A DNA stretch of 64,000 nt from NCBI GenBank assembly GCA_040397785.1, contig JBBAVI010000011.1:1-64000 (forward strand), read 5' to 3'. Positions 9,462 through 18,325 of the stretch are shown in pieces. Numbering within the stretch: position 1 is the stretch's first letter; each line of letters opens with the position of its first letter. This DNA is from M3007 sp040397785 (GTDB lineage Bacteria; Bacteroidota; Bacteroidia; Chitinophagales; Saprospiraceae). The notes under the pieces were generated by a model, which did no database searches, had not been told where the DNA came from, and saw only the letters and a list, made by a program, of their open reading frames with translations. The position numbers were made by a program, and so were the translations under genes.

Positions 9462-9488
9462 TCCAAATTCACTCAACCTTTTTATTGC

Positions 9489-10496
9489 ATGAAACTTTTT
9501 ACTAGTACCCTCCTTCTGATGTTGTGCATCACGGGATTATCTGCTCAAACTGCTGAAGAAGCAAAAGCAAAAGCCATCAAAGAAGCTGCCATGAAAGCCG
9601 ATACGGGCTGGACAACGAGCGGCGCCCTAGGCTTCGATTTATCGGGCCTCGGCTTATTCAACCCCAAACAAGGCGCTGGTGGCAACCGCTTCGGAATCGG
9701 CCTGGTTACTGGCCTGAATGCCAACTATAAAGGTGGAAAAACCTTCTGGAGCAACCAATTGGACATTCGCTTGGGCGCACAACGGGTGGTTGTTGCGGTT
9801 ACGGAACCTGTTCCAACTACGCGGAAAGATTTTGTTAAAAACCTGGACTTGTTGCGTTTTAACTCCCGTTTCGGGTATGTTATTGCTGGCGATAAACTCT
9901 TTGCTGCCATTGATTTGGTCGCAGAAACCCTGCTGATGCCGCTTTATCCGGGTAATACCATCCAACCCGTTACACCTGGCGATAAGCCCCAGGCAAAGTT
10001 TTTGAACCCACTTACGGTGGATGTTGCGCCTGGTATCGCGTACAATCCGAATGCACAGTTTTCGTTCTTTTACTCTCCGGTTGCTACCCGTTATATTTTG
10101 GTGGCCGACCAGGATATCAACAAACTGTACATCCATATTTCGGAACAATCACTCACTGGCAGCAATTACTTTTTGGGCCTTGGCTCCAAATTGCGCGCAG
10201 GGTACACCAACAAATTCTTGAAAGACCGCATTGCTGCGAACAGCGCCTTGAGCCTTTACTCCAACTACTTGCAAGGACCTCAAAACGTAGATGTATTGTG
10301 GACGAATAACTTGGATTTTCAGATTTTCAAAGGACTTTCTTTGAGTTTGCTGGGTGAACTGTTTTATGACAATGATGTGAATGTGCAGATTGACCGCAAT
10401 AACAACGGCATTTTTGGCGAAAAATCATTGAACGAGTTTGCGCCAGCAGCCTCTATTACGGGTTCCTTTATGTTGAAATACAGCCGTATCTTTTAG
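9489..10496 (+). CDS. DUF3078 outer-membrane-type protein
   Basis: A 335-residue product with a signal peptide (MKLFTSTLLLMLCITGLSAQ), a short Ala/Lys-rich helix (TAEEAKAKAIKEAAMK), then GWTTSGALGFDLSGLGLFNP and repeated amphipathic strands up to the C terminus (FMLKYSRIF). This is the pattern of the DUF3078 family, common in Bacteroidota and probably a beta-barrel. The function of the family is unknown. It follows the MscS-like gene by 27 nt and may share its transcript. Confidence 0.75.
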   Translation: MKLFTSTLLLMLCITGLSAQTAEEAKAKAIKEAAMKADTGWTTSGALGFDLSGLGLFNPKQGAGGNRFGIGLVTGLNANYKGGKTFWSNQLDIRLGAQRVVVAVTEPVPTTRKDFVKNLDLLRFNSRFGYVIAGDKLFAAIDLVAETLLMPLYPGNTIQPVTPGDKPQAKFLNPLTVDVAPGIAYNPNAQFSFFYSPVATRYILVADQDINKLYIHISEQSLTGSNYFLGLGSKLRAGYTNKFLKDRIAANSALSLYSNYLQGPQNVDVLWTNNLDFQIFKGLSLSLLGELFYDNDVNVQIDRNNNGIFGEKSLNEFAPAASITGSFMLKYSRIF

Positions 10497-10524
10497 TTTC
10501 AAACAGCCGCTACCTTTATTTGCC

Positions 10525-10977
10525 ATGCGCATTTTGATGATTTGTCTTGGTAATATTTGTCGGAGCCCACTCGCGGAAGGTATCCTGCGCCATAAAGCTG
10601 AACAAAACGGCTTAGCCTGGGAAATTGACAGCGCAGGAACCGGGGGCTGGCATGTGGGCGATCCACCGGATCCACGGTCGATAAAGGTAGCGCGCCAGTT
10701 TGGCATTGATATTAGTGCGCAACGGGCGCGCCAGTTTAAGGTGGCCGATTTTGATTTATTTGATCAAATTTTTGTGATGGACACCGGAAACCTGCGGGAT
10801 ATCCTACGCCTGGTGCCAACCCAGGAATATAGTAAAAAAGTAGCCCTCATACTAAATCAGGTGTACCCCGAAAAATTGAAAAGTGTGCCCGATCCTTATT
10901 ATAACGATGATTCCTTTGAGCCGGTATTCCGCATGTTGGACAAAGCCTGCACGGCATATATAGCCAAGTTTTTGTAG
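10525..10977 (+). CDS. low-molecular-weight protein-tyrosine phosphatase
   Basis: A 150-residue enzyme of the usual family size. The P-loop CLGNICRS places nucleophile Cys7 and Arg13 at the N terminus, and the general acid Asp123 lies in VPDPYY. Such enzymes remove phosphate from tyrosine residues of proteins, in bacteria often those controlling polysaccharide export; no tyrosine kinase is nearby. Lies 28 nt after the DUF3078 gene and 24 nt before truA. Confidence 0.93.
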   Translation: MRILMICLGNICRSPLAEGILRHKAEQNGLAWEIDSAGTGGWHVGDPPDPRSIKVARQFGIDISAQRARQFKVADFDLFDQIFVMDTGNLRDILRLVPTQEYSKKVALILNQVYPEKLKSVPDPYYNDDSFEPVFRMLDKACTAYIAKFL

Positions 10978-10982
10978 TTTTG
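10975..10982 (+). promoter_or_regulatory. possible -7 element before truA
   Basis: TAGTTTTG matches the Bacteroidota -7 form TAnnTTTG and lies 20 nt upstream of the truA ATG, overlapping the end of the phosphatase gene. No TTTG is found at the matching -33 spacing, so it may be a weak internal promoter or chance. Confidence 0.25.
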
Positions 10983-11001
10983 CGCTGCAAATCAATCACT
11001 T

Positions 11002-11757
11002 ATGCGGTATTTTTTGACGCTTGCTTATCTTGGAACTGATTTTTGTGGATGGCAACGTCAGCCAAAGGATGTATCGGTACAAAGTGTATTGGAAAATGCA
11101 TTGAGCATTGTTTTACGCCAGCCAATAGAAATAACCGGGTGTGGCCGAACGGATACCGGGGTGCATGCGCGTTATTACGTTGCCCATTTTGATGCAGAGG
11201 GCACCTTGCCTGATCGTTTTTTGATTGCAATCAACAGCCTTTTGCCACAAAGCATTGCGGTGTATGCGGTGCAGGCCATGCATGCGGAGGCACATGCGCG
11301 CTACGATGCTTATGAACGCAGTTATACCTACTATTTGGGCATGCGCAAAGACCCATTTTCGAAAGAAACGGCCTGGTTTTACCCCCAATATCAAAAATTG
11401 AACCTCGAAAAAATGCAAGCCGTTGCAGCTTTGTTGCCGCAGTTTGACGCTTTTTTCCCGTTTTGTAAAACACACAGCGGCGTAGATTCCTATCAATGCA
11501 AGCTCACAAAAGCATATTGGGTGGTGGAAAAAGAAACCCATCAACTGACCTTCCACATTACCGCCAACCGTTTTTTAAGGGGGATGGTGCGCTTGATTGT
11601 TGGCACCTGTATCACCGCAGGCATGGGGCAAATCGCTGTAGAGGACGTTAAAAATGCACTCGAAGACCAAACGCCCTTGCTCAAAAGTCTGAGTGTACCC
11701 CCCGAAGGACTTTTTCTGACGGAAGTACGTTACCCTTATCCGCTGGATGGTGTTTAA
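11002..11757 (+). CDS. truA: tRNA pseudouridine(38-40) synthase TruA
   Basis: A 251-residue enzyme starting MRYFLTLAYLGTDFCGWQRQ. The catalytic Asp51 is in GRTDTGVHA, and the second conserved block is FLRGMVRLIVGTCI. It converts uridines 38, 39 and 40 of the tRNA anticodon stem-loop to pseudouridine. Length and motifs are standard. Its TAA overlaps the TAA of the convergent gene at 11754 through a shared TTAA. Confidence 0.95.
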   Translation: MRYFLTLAYLGTDFCGWQRQPKDVSVQSVLENALSIVLRQPIEITGCGRTDTGVHARYYVAHFDAEGTLPDRFLIAINSLLPQSIAVYAVQAMHAEAHARYDAYERSYTYYLGMRKDPFSKETAWFYPQYQKLNLEKMQAVAALLPQFDAFFPFCKTHSGVDSYQCKLTKAYWVVEKETHQLTFHITANRFLRGMVRLIVGTCITAGMGQIAVEDVKNALEDQTPLLKSLSVPPEGLFLTEVRYPYPLDGV

Positions 11758-12440
11758 TGGCAATCGTACCCCGCCTTGGGAACTGCCGCGTCAAACAAAC
11801 TCAAATCGAGGTGGAGACCCCGTTGTAACAGTAATATTCCTGCAAAACTGAGCAATAAGGGTTGCCAAATCCGCAAACGCTGGCGCATTGCCTGACCAAA
11901 AGAACGTCCCAATACGGTTACGGCCAACAAGAGTGGCAAGGTTCCCAGGCCAAAGAAGGCCATAAACAGGGCTCCTTGGGGCCCATCTACACGTGCGATG
12001 GCACCTGCGAGGGCCGCATACACCATTCCGCAGGGCAACAAGCCATTGAGCAATCCCATCGAAAATACGGCGCTGTTGCCATGTTGTTGCAGCATTTTAC
12101 CCATTTTTTGTTGCACCAAACGGGTAAAACGCCCAAAACCTGGTAAAGCTGTGATAAGACGCTCAAACCGCCAGGCCATCAAAGCCATCAAAATCATCAG
12201 GGTACCCGCCAGCAGCGAAAGTGCCTGCTGCAACCCTGCAAGGGCTATTCCTTTTCCAAGTAGTCCAAAAAGTAAACCCAACAACGCATACATCAAAATG
12301 CGACCACTTTGGTAAAGCAACATTTGACCAACAACATGGCGTTTGCCCGCGGCGTCCAGGGGCAAGGCCAACATGAGTGGACCGCACATGGCAACGCAGT
12401 GCAGGCTCCCTGCCAAACCGAGTAAAAGCGCTGCGATCAT
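11754..12440 (-). CDS. TauE/SafE or DsbD_2-type membrane protein of the cbb3 locus
   Basis: A 228-residue protein with six hydrophobic helices. The first contains MIAALLLGLAGSLHCVAMCGPL, where Cys pairs in a membrane helix resemble DsbD_2/UreH-type transporters. It is the last gene of the ccoG-ccoH group, with a 15-nt gap after ccoH. Homologues next to cbb3 oxidase genes are thought to help deliver copper or handle thiols during oxidase assembly; here that is inferred from position. Confidence 0.8.
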   Translation of the reverse strand: MIAALLLGLAGSLHCVAMCGPLMLALPLDAAGKRHVVGQMLLYQSGRILMYALLGLLFGLLGKGIALAGLQQALSLLAGTLMILMALMAWRFERLITALPGFGRFTRLVQQKMGKMLQQHGNSAVFSMGLLNGLLPCGMVYAALAGAIARVDGPQGALFMAFFGLGTLPLLLAVTVLGRSFGQAMRQRLRIWQPLLLSFAGILLLQRGLHLDLSLFDAAVPKAGYDCH

Positions 12441-12455
12441 TTTTTGCCGGAAATA

Positions 12456-12896
12456 TTAAATGCCAAAAGTGGTGGTGTAAAAGTAGGGGAGCCCATTGGC
12501 CACCCAATCCAATTCCACATGCCAGCGTCCTTTGTGCAATTTGGCCGTTGGTACGATGATTTTGCCATCTTGCGGCGCGCCAATTTTTACTGTAAAATCC
12601 TCTTTTACTTCGGCTGCACGGTAAAACTTGGCGGTGCCTTCCGAAATGGACATGTCGGTAGGAAACTGAAATACAACGGTTTGTTGTTCGGCATTGGGTG
12701 TAATCATCGGAAGCACCGCCAATTTGGCCGTATTTTGCTTCTTTTCAATGCGGGCCTGAAAGTTCAAGTCTAAATCGTAATAATTTTTGTCTACCAGTCC
12801 CGGATCATACTGACTGGAGGCAAAAACCATGATGAGCATGCCTGTAGCAAATGCGCCATAAACCAAGGCGATGCCGGTACCCCAAGAAATTTTCAT
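12456..12896 (-). CDS. ccoH: FixH/CcoH family protein
   Basis: A 146-residue protein with an N-terminal membrane helix (about 6-26, ISWGTGIALVYGAFATGMLI) and a periplasmic beta-rich domain, including the family-typical DKNYYDLDLNFQARI segment. FixH/CcoH is needed for assembly or stability of cbb3 oxidase. Lies 11 nt after ccoG and 15 nt before the TauE-like gene, so it should be on one transcript. Confidence 0.9.
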   Translation of the reverse strand: MKISWGTGIALVYGAFATGMLIMVFASSQYDPGLVDKNYYDLDLNFQARIEKKQNTAKLAVLPMITPNAEQQTVVFQFPTDMSISEGTAKFYRAAEVKEDFTVKIGAPQDGKIIVPTAKLHKGRWHVELDWVANGLPYFYTTTFGI

Positions 12897-12907
12897 AATG
12901 GCAGGTT

Positions 12908-14482
12908 TTAATGATGATCAGAATGTTCTTTTTCGTGTTCGTGTTCTGTTTCAGGTTGCTCCTTTTTGGGCAACGGACCATTGGGGCCCATAAAATTGGT
13001 GGTAACTCGGTCGATTACTTTTTCACCTGATAGAACTTCAATGGTTACCTGGGTTTTACGTCCAGTTAATTGATCCTGTGGCATTTCTACAAAAAAGGCA
13101 CCCTCCGTTTTACCTGCTTTTGGAATGGCCAAATGGGTATGTCCAATCCATTGCAACTGTGCTCCCGGGGTCGCCATGCGCAGCGAAAACGGCATTTCTT
13201 TGCCCGATTTGTTGATGATTACATAAGAATACAGGTTGGTAAGGTGGGTATCATCAGTTTGCTGGTACAATTGTCCAGGCGAACGCAAAATGATCGATTC
13301 GACAATTCCGCGATTGGCAATAAGCACCACATCAAGCGCCAGCAGCGCGAATAGAATGCCCGAATAGGCCCACACGCGGGGGGTAAAAATTTTGCGTTTG
13401 CCCGATTCGATGCCCGTCATAGAGTCATAGCGCACCAGACCGCGCGGGCGCTCAATTTTGTCCATAATTTGATCGCAAGCATCCATGCAAGCCGTGCAGT
13501 TGGTGCATTCCAATTGGGTACCGTTGCGAATATCAATACCGGTTGGGCATACCGCCACACAAAGTTTGCAATCTATGCAATCGCCTTTAGGCAGACCATC
13601 TGTCCCTGTGCGCAGGGTTGCGGCGCTGCCATTGACGCTGTTTCTGATGCTTTCTATCGGATTAGGCGTTGCAGGTTCGCTTTCACTCGTGCTCCCCTTT
13701 TTCAATTTCCCCCTTGGTTCGCCGCGCAGGTGATCGTAGGCAACCACAATGGAATCTTTTACCAGCAACACACTTTGCAAGCGGCCATAAGGACAAATGG
13801 TGGTGCAAATTTGCTCCCGCATTCGGGCAAACGTATAATAAAACACCCCGGAAAAAATTAACATGGCAACAAACCCACCCAGATGCTGCGACATTGGATC
13901 ACGTATGATCTGTAATACACTGTCCATGCTGATGATATAGGCAAGGAAGTAATTGGCAAAAACAATGGCTATTCCGAAGAAAATACTGTGTTTTAAGGCC
14001 TTTTTTCTAATTTTTTCGGCATTCCAGGGGCCATTATCCAAACGCCGCATGGCGTTGGCATCGCCTTCTATCCAATATTCGATTTTCCGGAAAATCATTT
14101 CCATAAATACGGTTTGCGGACAAACCCAGCCGCAAAATAACCGACCAAAAACCACTGTAAACAAGATGATAAACACAATAAAGGTGAGCATCGCCAGAAC
14201 AAACAGGTGGAAATCCTGGGGCGTAAACAACATGCCCAATAATACGAATCTGCGTTCCAATACATTGAACAACAAAAACTGTTCGCCATCAATTTTAATA
14301 AACGGCATCGACAGGAAAAAGGCCAAAAACACCAGGGTCACAATCGTTCGTGCATTGTAAAACCGACCAGACGGCTTTTTGGGATACAACCAAATCCGAT
14401 TACCTTGTTGGTCAACTGTCGAAAGGTGGTCGCGATATTCCTCAGTATCTGCTATAATCTGGTGGATTGAATCTGGATTCAT
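12908..14482 (-). CDS. ccoG: cytochrome c oxidase accessory protein CcoG (FixG)
   Basis: The ATG at 14482 gives a 524-residue protein beginning MNPDSIHQIIADTEEYRDHL; the longer open frame upstream looks non-coding. Membrane helices lie near residues 45, 85, 160, 200 and 360. The ferredoxin-like part has two cysteine sets, Cys302/305/308/312 and Cys326/329/332/336, expected to bind two 4Fe-4S clusters, and a further CGWVCPQTVF motif is in the membrane part. The C-terminal domain is an Ig-like FixG_C. It ends in a His/Glu-rich tail (HEHEKEHSDHH) that could bind metal. CcoG supports copper reduction for cbb3 oxidase assembly. Confidence 0.95.
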   Translation of the reverse strand: MNPDSIHQIIADTEEYRDHLSTVDQQGNRIWLYPKKPSGRFYNARTIVTLVFLAFFLSMPFIKIDGEQFLLFNVLERRFVLLGMLFTPQDFHLFVLAMLTFIVFIILFTVVFGRLFCGWVCPQTVFMEMIFRKIEYWIEGDANAMRRLDNGPWNAEKIRKKALKHSIFFGIAIVFANYFLAYIISMDSVLQIIRDPMSQHLGGFVAMLIFSGVFYYTFARMREQICTTICPYGRLQSVLLVKDSIVVAYDHLRGEPRGKLKKGSTSESEPATPNPIESIRNSVNGSAATLRTGTDGLPKGDCIDCKLCVAVCPTGIDIRNGTQLECTNCTACMDACDQIMDKIERPRGLVRYDSMTGIESGKRKIFTPRVWAYSGILFALLALDVVLIANRGIVESIILRSPGQLYQQTDDTHLTNLYSYVIINKSGKEMPFSLRMATPGAQLQWIGHTHLAIPKAGKTEGAFFVEMPQDQLTGRKTQVTIEVLSGEKVIDRVTTNFMGPNGPLPKKEQPETEHEHEKEHSDHH

Positions 14483-14551
14483 GACATGCTTATTGTAATG
14501 CTTACATCTATTTTTCGGGGTGTAAGTTCCGTTCAAATGCAACAGTGACAA

Positions 14552-14565
14552 CTGACCATCGTCAG
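14552..14565. promoter_or_regulatory. CRP/FNR-type dyad upstream of ccoG
   Basis: CTGAC-CATC-GTCAG is a perfect 5-bp inverted repeat with a 4-nt spacer, the geometry of CRP/FNR-superfamily sites. It lies 70 nt upstream of the ccoG start and just beyond the ccoP terminator, so it would sit at a promoter for ccoG-ccoH. The half-site differs from the FNR consensus TTGAT. No binding protein is encoded in the window. Confidence 0.4.
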
Positions 14566-14585
14566 GATATCAGGTGATGTTGGTC

Positions 14586-14619
14586 AAAAAAAACAGCCGA
14601 CGATGAACGCCGGCTGTTT
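14586..14619 (-). terminator. intrinsic terminator after ccoP
   Basis: On the minus strand AAACAGCCG pairs perfectly with CGGCTGTTT and is followed by a run of eight T. It ends the ccoS-ccoNO-ccoQ-ccoP transcript and separates it from ccoG-ccoH. Confidence 0.85.
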
Positions 14620-14645
14620 CGGGAAACACAAAAAATTAAAACTTT

Positions 14646-15605
14646 TTATTTAGTAGGGCTGGGTAAGGTTTCTTTTGCAAGACTATCCTGTGGCGCAACG
14701 GTTTCTGTCCAGATAACCCCTTGTGGTGCTTTAGGGTTAGGAGGGTTGGTGCCACCCAATGTGAGGACATAACTGGCAATCTTTTGCATGTCGGCTGGCC
14801 GAAGTTGAGCTTGCCAAGCGATCATGCCCTTTTCTGGGACACCGTATTTAATGGTTTTAAAGACATTTTTAACGCCACCGCCGTGAATCCAGTAGGGATC
14901 GGCAAGATTGGGGCCGACGCCACCTTCGCCTTTTTGGCCATGACAGGCAACACAGTTGCCTTTGTAAATCAATTCACCTTCACCCAATGGACCACTTTCA
15001 GTGAGTGCAAACACATTTGACTCATCTACGGAGTTGGCTTTGCCTGCCAGTGCGAGGGCGATTTCCTTTTTAGCGACTGCAACTTCCTGCTCGTATTCCT
15101 GTGTTTGGGAAAGGCCGTTGCCACCCCAATGGTAATAAATCATGTATCCCAAACCATAAATAATGGTTAGAATAAACATATTGACCCACCATGGCGGCAA
15201 ACGGTTATCAAGTTCACGAATACCATCGTAATCGTGGTGCAAAATAATATCAGCCTCCCGGTCGATCGGCACCGCATCTTCCCAGTATTTTTTGCGCATG
15301 CGGGTCCAGAAATCGTCTCCTGCCGGATTAACAACCGGTGCCACAGCCTCTTCCGGTAAGTTTACATTGTGCAAACGGGCTTCCAATTGAATCGCACGTT
15401 TGTACAAGAATTGGTTGACTTTAATCATATAAAGCATGGCCACAAAAAAGAGCACGGCAGCTGCGCAAATTAAAACCCAGGTCATAATCTGGGGTAATTG
15501 CCCGACTTGTGGATCGAGGCTGGCTGTCGCAGTAGCAGATTGCGCCCAGACGGACACACTGGCAAGCAGCCAATAGAAAAGCAGGAGATATTTCTTCTTT
15601 TTCAT
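14646..15605 (-). CDS. ccoP: cbb3-type cytochrome c oxidase subunit III (CcoP), single heme c
   Basis: A 319-residue protein with an N-terminal signal or membrane helix (to about residue 22), a second helix (about 40-62), the FixP_N-like helix PPWWVNMFILTIIYGLGYMI (about 140-160), and a cytochrome c domain. That domain has one heme site, Cys218-Val-Ala-Cys221-His222, with a probable distal Met in EKGMIAW. Proteobacterial CcoP has two hemes; this one has one. It passes electrons from donors to the CcoN core. It is 88 nt after ccoQ and before a strong terminator. Confidence 0.92.
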   Translation of the reverse strand: MKKKKYLLLFYWLLASVSVWAQSATATASLDPQVGQLPQIMTWVLICAAAVLFFVAMLYMIKVNQFLYKRAIQLEARLHNVNLPEEAVAPVVNPAGDDFWTRMRKKYWEDAVPIDREADIILHHDYDGIRELDNRLPPWWVNMFILTIIYGLGYMIYYHWGGNGLSQTQEYEQEVAVAKKEIALALAGKANSVDESNVFALTESGPLGEGELIYKGNCVACHGQKGEGGVGPNLADPYWIHGGGVKNVFKTIKYGVPEKGMIAWQAQLRPADMQKIASYVLTLGGTNPPNPKAPQGVIWTETVAPQDSLAKETLPSPTK

Positions 15606-15693
15606 TTTTCAAAATTTTGAAAAACAGAGCGTTAGATTTGTGGTAAAGGTGTTGGGCAGGCATTACGGACTTCCCAAAAAACCTTGGTTGGTT

Positions 15694-15855
15694 TTAATCC
15701 TCAAGCGGCATGTTGGCCATATAGTCCATATCGGCCTTTTTACTCATAAAATAGGCGCGAAAAAAGGCGATACAAAACGCGGTAAAAAAAATGAGCAGCG
15801 CAGTAATGCCGAACCATTGGATGCCATTGACGGATTGCAAAAGGTATTTGTACAT
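15694..15855 (-). CDS. ccoQ: small cbb3 oxidase subunit CcoQ-like
   Basis: A 53-residue open frame between ccoNO and ccoP starts MYKYLLQSVNGIQWFG, has one membrane helix (about 15-33, ITALLIFFTAFCIAFF) and a polar tail (FMSKKADMDYMANMPLED). Size, single helix, position and the short acidic tail fit CcoQ, which stabilises the oxidase. Sequence similarity in this family is always low, so the call rests mainly on context. Confidence 0.8.
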   Translation of the reverse strand: MYKYLLQSVNGIQWFGITALLIFFTAFCIAFFRAYFMSKKADMDYMANMPLED

Positions 15856-15933
15856 AAAAATTTATATTTCAAGGCATACCGGTTGGCGCTGATCTTACTT
15901 GAACGCGGCGCCAACCGGTTCCCTTAGGATGGT

Positions 15934-18084
15934 TTATTTACTGGTTTCTACAGGTTGGATTTTGATATCGGTGCCCAAACGCTGTAAATAGGCGATAATG
16001 GCCACGATTTCTTTGTTTTCCATACCTGGATCATTAATGCCTTGCTCATTCAGACTTTTGGCAATGCTCAATGCCTGTTCTTTGGCTTTCCCAATGGCTT
16101 CTTTTTCAAAATTGCGTGGGTAAGGTGTACCCAGGGTGCGCAAAGCCGCAATTTTTGAAGGCAACAAACTTAAATCCAAGTCGTAGTCAAGCAAGTATGG
16201 ATAAGCTGGCATCAGCGAACCAGGCGACATGGTGGTAGGATCCATCATATGGCTGTAGTGCCAGCTGTCAGGGTATTTTTTACCCTCACGCATCAAATCC
16301 GGGCCGGTACGCTTACTGCCAAACAAAAATGGTCGGTCGTAAATGTATTCGCCAGACTTTGAGTATTCGCCATAACGTTCTGTTTCTGCACGGAACGGAC
16401 GAATCATTTGGGAGTGACAACCCACGCAACCTTCCCGGATGTAAAGATCGCGGCCGGTAAGTTCAAGCGGCGTGTAAGGCTTCACGGTAGATATTTTAGG
16501 CACTTGGCTTTCAATAAATACCATTGGCATAATTTGAACGATACCTCCGATTGCAATCAAAATGGTGCTAAACAACAACATTTGCAATGGACGGCCTTCA
16601 ATCCATTTGTGCCAATACTCGCCAGCCACTGCTTTCGGAACGTAGCTTTCACGGGCAGGCGCTTCAGCAGCCTCATTTGCAAGGAAAGAGCCTTGTGCGC
16701 CTGTTTTGTACAAATTGTACACCCCAATAGCGGCACCAGCAAAATACATCAAGCCACCCGCACCACGAATGATGTACATCGGTACGATCTGTTTCACGGT
16801 GTCCAGGAAGTTACCCCAAGCCAGGGTGCCTTCCGGTGTGAATTCACGCCACATAAAGTATTGCGTCCAACCAGCCCAGTACAAGGGTACTGCGTAAAAA
16901 ATGATACCCAGGGTACCTACCCAGAAATGGATGTTGGCAAGGTTGGTAGAATACAGGTTGGTGCGGTAAATACGCGGCCACAGCCAGTACAACATACCGA
17001 ATGTAAGGAAGCCGTTCCAACCCAAAGCGCCTACGTGTACGTGCGCTATGGTCCAGTCGGTAAAGTGACTAATGGCATTCACCGATTTGATCGAAAGCAT
17101 GGGGCCTTCAAAAGTGGCCATACCATAAGCAGTAACAGCCACGACCATGAATTTTAAAACAGGATCCTGACGAACGCGGTCCCAAGCGCCCCGCAAAGTG
17201 AGCAAGCCATTCAACATACCACCCCAAGACGGTGCGATCAGCATAATGGAAAATACCGTACCCAGCGATTGTACCCAATCAGGCATGGATGAATAGAGTA
17301 AGTGGTGCGGTCCAGCCCAGATATAAATGAAAATCAATGCCCAAAAGTGTATAATAGATAGTTTATAAGAATAAACTGGACGATTAGCCGCTTTTGGCAG
17401 AAAATAATACATCAAGCCAAGATAAGGTGTGGTCAAAAAGAACGCTACCGCATTGTGGCCATACCACCATTGTACCAGCCCATCCTGGATGCCCGCAAAA
17501 ACCGAATAACTGCCAAATAAAGAGTACGGTATTTCTAAACTCCGTACAATGTGCAATATCGCAACGGTAACCCAGGTAGCGATGTAGAACCAAATTGCTA
17601 CATACAAGTGATCTTCACGGCGCTTCAAAATGGTGCCAAACATATTGACACCAAAAATAACCCATACCAGGGTGATTAATATGTCAATAGGCCAGGAAAG
17701 TTCCCCATATTCCGAACTATTGGTTAAACCCATCGGCAAAGTCAGGGCTGCGCACAAAATGACTACCTGCCAACTCCAGAAATGGATCCACGACAAGGTA
17801 TCACTAAACATGCGCGCCTTCAATAAACGCTGCAGGGAATAATAAATGCCCGTAAACATGCCATTGCCCACAAAGGCGAAAATGACTGCGTTGGTGTGCA
17901 ATGGACGCAGACGACCAAATGTGAGAAATGGAACACCGTACTGACTAAAATTGAGGGGTGGATAAATCATCTGGAAGGCGATAATCAGCCCGACCAGCAT
18001 GCCCACTAAACCCCAGATAAATGAGGCCGTCCCAAAGGCCCTCACGATCCGGTTATCGTATTGAAATTGTTCAATTCGGCTCAT
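15934..18084 (-). CDS. ccoNO: fused cbb3 cytochrome c oxidase subunits I and II (CcoNO)
   Basis: A 716-residue fusion. The N-terminal part (about 1-480) is CcoN, with twelve membrane helices and histidine ligands in WYGHNAVAFF, AGPHHLLYSSMPDW and IAHVHVGALGW that hold the hemes and CuB. The C-terminal part is CcoO: one membrane helix (about 500-520) and a cytochrome c domain with Cys553-Val-Gly-Cys556-His557 in REGCVGCHSQMIRP and a later Met in TMSPGSLMPAY. In proteobacteria these are separate genes; the fusion is common in Bacteroidota. It is the high-affinity terminal oxidase for low oxygen. Confidence 0.95.
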   Translation of the reverse strand: MSRIEQFQYDNRIVRAFGTASFIWGLVGMLVGLIIAFQMIYPPLNFSQYGVPFLTFGRLRPLHTNAVIFAFVGNGMFTGIYYSLQRLLKARMFSDTLSWIHFWSWQVVILCAALTLPMGLTNSSEYGELSWPIDILITLVWVIFGVNMFGTILKRREDHLYVAIWFYIATWVTVAILHIVRSLEIPYSLFGSYSVFAGIQDGLVQWWYGHNAVAFFLTTPYLGLMYYFLPKAANRPVYSYKLSIIHFWALIFIYIWAGPHHLLYSSMPDWVQSLGTVFSIMLIAPSWGGMLNGLLTLRGAWDRVRQDPVLKFMVVAVTAYGMATFEGPMLSIKSVNAISHFTDWTIAHVHVGALGWNGFLTFGMLYWLWPRIYRTNLYSTNLANIHFWVGTLGIIFYAVPLYWAGWTQYFMWREFTPEGTLAWGNFLDTVKQIVPMYIIRGAGGLMYFAGAAIGVYNLYKTGAQGSFLANEAAEAPARESYVPKAVAGEYWHKWIEGRPLQMLLFSTILIAIGGIVQIMPMVFIESQVPKISTVKPYTPLELTGRDLYIREGCVGCHSQMIRPFRAETERYGEYSKSGEYIYDRPFLFGSKRTGPDLMREGKKYPDSWHYSHMMDPTTMSPGSLMPAYPYLLDYDLDLSLLPSKIAALRTLGTPYPRNFEKEAIGKAKEQALSIAKSLNEQGINDPGMENKEIVAIIAYLQRLGTDIKIQPVETSK

Positions 18085-18160
18085 ATTGAGTTCCGAGTTA
18101 GTTTAGTTAAAAAAGTTGGTGGAAGTGCGCAGGATTGTACTCAAAAAAGGTAATCTGATA

Positions 18161-18325
18161 TTAAGCGTCATCTTTTTCGGGCTTCAGCTCATCCTCCAGC
18201 AACATCCGAATGGAAGGCGTGTATTCATCATCAAACTGACCGTTGCGCGCTGCCCACAAATAAATCAACAGGAATCCTGCTGCGATGGTGAGACTAAAGA
18301 GTATGAGCAAAAACATGATTTTCAT
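18161..18325 (-). CDS. ccoS: cbb3 oxidase maturation protein CcoS
   Basis: A 54-residue open frame reads MKIMFLLILFSLTIAAGF, one membrane helix, then LIYLWAARNGQFDDEYTPS. The helix followed by an aromatic-Asp-Asp segment (WAARNGQFDD) is the CcoS signature. CcoS is needed for cofactor insertion into cbb3 oxidase. It is the first gene of the locus, 76 nt before ccoNO. The copper ATPase ccoI, often next to ccoS, is not in the window. Confidence 0.9.
   Translation of the reverse strand: MKIMFLLILFSLTIAAGFLLIYLWAARNGQFDDEYTPSIRMLLEDELKPEKDDA

Noticed and set aside
16408..17157. 249-codon open frame antisense to ccoNO
   Set aside because: Overlaps heme-binding and membrane parts of a certain gene; no features of its own.
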